Below the pieces are notes generated by a model that ran no database searches, was not told the origin of the DNA, and saw only the letters and a list, made by a program, of their open reading frames with translations. Of a stretch of 6,931 nt of DNA, positions 6,191 through 6,931 are shown in pieces. The stretch is from Opitutia bacterium UBA7876 (GTDB taxonomy: Bacteria > Verrucomicrobiota > Verrucomicrobiia > Opitutales > Seribacteraceae), in contig DLRY01000008.1 of the NCBI GenBank assembly GCA_002500665.1, forward strand, positions 1 through 6,931, read 5' to 3'. Made by a program: the position numbers and the translations under genes. Numbering within the stretch: position 1 is the stretch's first letter; each line of letters begins with the position of its first letter.

Positions 6191-6226
6191 AAAGGGCGAC
6201 GGGTCATCCGTCGCCCTTTTTATTTT
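6191..6226. terminator. Strong intrinsic terminator after glutamine synthetase
   Basis: A perfect 12-pair stem is formed by AAAGGGCGACGG at 6191-6202 and its complement at 6208-6219 around the five-base loop GTCAT. The T-rich tail runs on to 6226 (TTATTTT after the stem). It lies 24 bases after the glnII stop and ends against the stop codon of the convergent minus-strand gene at 6220. On the minus strand the tail is only TTT, so it should work mainly for glnII. Confidence 0.88.
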
Positions 6227-6555
6227 CGCTTGCGCATAACGATCACGAACTCGTCCCCATCCTCGCAGAAAAAACGGATGGCGGAGTAGTAGTGACTCGT
6301 CTGGGGATAGACCTTGGTCTTTCTTTTCCCGCGCTCGATCCAAGATGCCTCGATCGCCTGGGCCTTCTCGCTGGAGAGTTTACCCTGCCTTACGAACTCT
6401 TTAACCACTCCATGGGTCCTGACCTTGGACCAGCCTTCCTCCTCCCATTCGGCCACCACCTCTTCGGGATTTTGAACGCAGTTGCACAACAACAGGAGCA
6501 GAGCGGGGAGAAAGAGATGGTTCTTACATCGGATGAAAATTATTAGGACGGACAC
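6220..6555 (-). CDS. Small membrane-anchored or lipoprotein-like hypothetical protein
   Basis: I recognise no family. From the in-frame GTG at 6555 it is 111 residues: a short charged start, a hydrophobic stretch HLFLPALLLLLCNC (13-26), then a soluble domain of about 85 residues rich in Glu, Lys and Trp, ending EFVIVMRKRK. The Leu run with two Cys looks like a lipoprotein signal, but neither Cys fits a canonical lipobox (LLLC and LCNC), so the anchor type is uncertain. The start is also uncertain: no Shine-Dalgarno is seen, and an out-of-frame ATG at 6529 is followed at once by TAA. The gene lies 32 bases after the kinase stop and probably shares its transcript. The mature part (VVAEWEEEGWSKVRTHGVV, then a strand pair near the C-terminus) could be a small alpha/beta fold with a beta-hairpin end. 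It converges on the glnII terminator. Confidence 0.6.
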   Translation of the reverse strand: MSVLIIFIRCKNHLFLPALLLLLCNCVQNPEEVVAEWEEEGWSKVRTHGVVKEFVRQGKLSSEKAQAIEASWIERGKRKTKVYPQTSHYYSAIRFFCEDGDEFVIVMRKRK

Positions 6556-6587
6556 AATCTGCGGGTATCGACGGAAGGAACCAATTT

Positions 6588-6931
6588 CTATCCTCCCGCA
6601 AGAAAACCCATGAGGTCCTTCATCAAGTCTTCCACCGTCTGGTAACGGTTTCTTCGGTTCTTTTCCAAAGCCTTGAGGCAAATTCTCTCCAGTTCGGAGG
6701 CAATATTCTTCTCGGGCGCCGTTTCACTAGGCTTGGGGAAAGGATTGTTGAGCAACTTATCCATCACCTCTGTGGTGTCCTTCCCCGAGAGAAGCGGACG
6801 ATGGGTGAGGACCTCGAAGAGGATATGACCCAAGCCGAAGACGTCGGCTCTCCCATCCACGTGAGCTTGGCCGCGGGCGAGCTCGGGGGACATGTAAAGG
6901 GGGGTTCCGTCCCTGCGGCCGGGGGGGGTCA
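6588..6931 (-). CDS. Hanks-type Ser/Thr protein kinase, C-lobe only, 5' end beyond the window
   Basis: Only the last 113 residues are inside the window. The frame stays open to the window edge, so the gene is partial rather than starting at the ATG at 6893. The first visible residues are the end of the activation segment, GTPLYMSPE, the classic P+1 loop and APE-type motif. Then come the F-helix DGRADVFGLGHILFEVLTHRPLL with its structural Asp, and the H/I-helix region LERICLKALEKNRRNRYQTVEDL with the conserved late Arg. The nucleotide-binding loop, catalytic HRD and DFG are off-window and cannot be checked. The protein stops a few residues after the kinase fold (FLAGG), with no C-terminal transmembrane or sensor extension, unlike many kinases in PVC bacteria; any sensor or partner domain would have to be N-terminal. 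It probably leads an operon with the small hypothetical protein that follows. Confidence 0.88.
   Translation of the reverse strand, partial: TPPGRRDGTPLYMSPELARGQAHVDGRADVFGLGHILFEVLTHRPLLSGKDTTEVMDKLLNNPFPKPSETAPEKNIASELERICLKALEKNRRNRYQTVEDLMKDLMGFLAGG

Noticed and set aside
6921..6928. Run of eight G at the window edge
   Set aside because: It translates on the minus strand as Pro-Pro within a sensible kinase activation segment, so there is no need to invoke an error or special element.

Overview
The window reads as ordinary, gene-dense bacterial chromosome of moderately high GC. It most likely comes from a Gram-negative member of the Verrucomicrobiota (Opitutales/Puniceicoccales-like) or a neighbouring PVC lineage. 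That assignment is an inference from four things: an outer-membrane TonB-dependent receptor, a eukaryote-type (GSII) glutamine synthetase of about 340 residues, a Hanks-type Ser/Thr kinase, and start sites that mostly lack a Shine-Dalgarno sequence. No 16S rRNA or other marker gene is present to settle it. No tRNA, rRNA, CRISPR array, transposase or integrase was seen.

Layout. (1) Positions 2-2734, plus strand: the C-terminal bulk of a TonB-dependent outer-membrane receptor whose 5' end lies outside the window, followed 36 bases later by a secreted YfiR/DUF4154-type periplasmic protein, probably as one operon. (2) Positions 2792-3748, minus strand, convergent with the operon: a secreted trypsin/HtrA-like serine protease with one PDZ domain and an intact His-Asp-Ser triad. 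(3) Positions 3749-3956: a 208-base divergent promoter region. (4) Positions 3957-4304, plus strand: a 115-residue protein of unknown family with a helical front half and an acidic, Ser-rich tail, followed by a weak intrinsic terminator. (5) Positions 4407-4994, plus strand: a YqgE/AlgH (UPF0301) protein that apparently starts at TTG, with a 9-base direct repeat just upstream. (6) Positions 5148-6167, plus strand: glutamine synthetase type II. It is preceded by a very good sigma-54 (-24/-12) promoter match, several small dyads and a leader hairpin, and followed by a perfect 12-bp intrinsic terminator. (7) Positions 6220-6931, minus strand: the C-lobe of a Ser/Thr protein kinase running off the window edge, then a small membrane-anchored or lipoprotein-like protein of unknown function. 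The two are probably co-transcribed and end convergently against the glutamine synthetase terminator.

How the genes work together. The receptor and YfiR-like protein probably form an envelope uptake/sensing unit. The glutamine synthetase stands alone, and its promoter points to nitrogen-responsive (RpoN plus activator) control. The protease, the 115-residue protein, YqgE and the kinase/lipoprotein pair show no obvious shared pathway. I see no strong case for a wholly new multi-gene system. The most checkable signals are the sigma-54 promoter, the YfiR-receptor pairing, the unknown 115-residue protein and the odd start region of the small lipoprotein-like gene.
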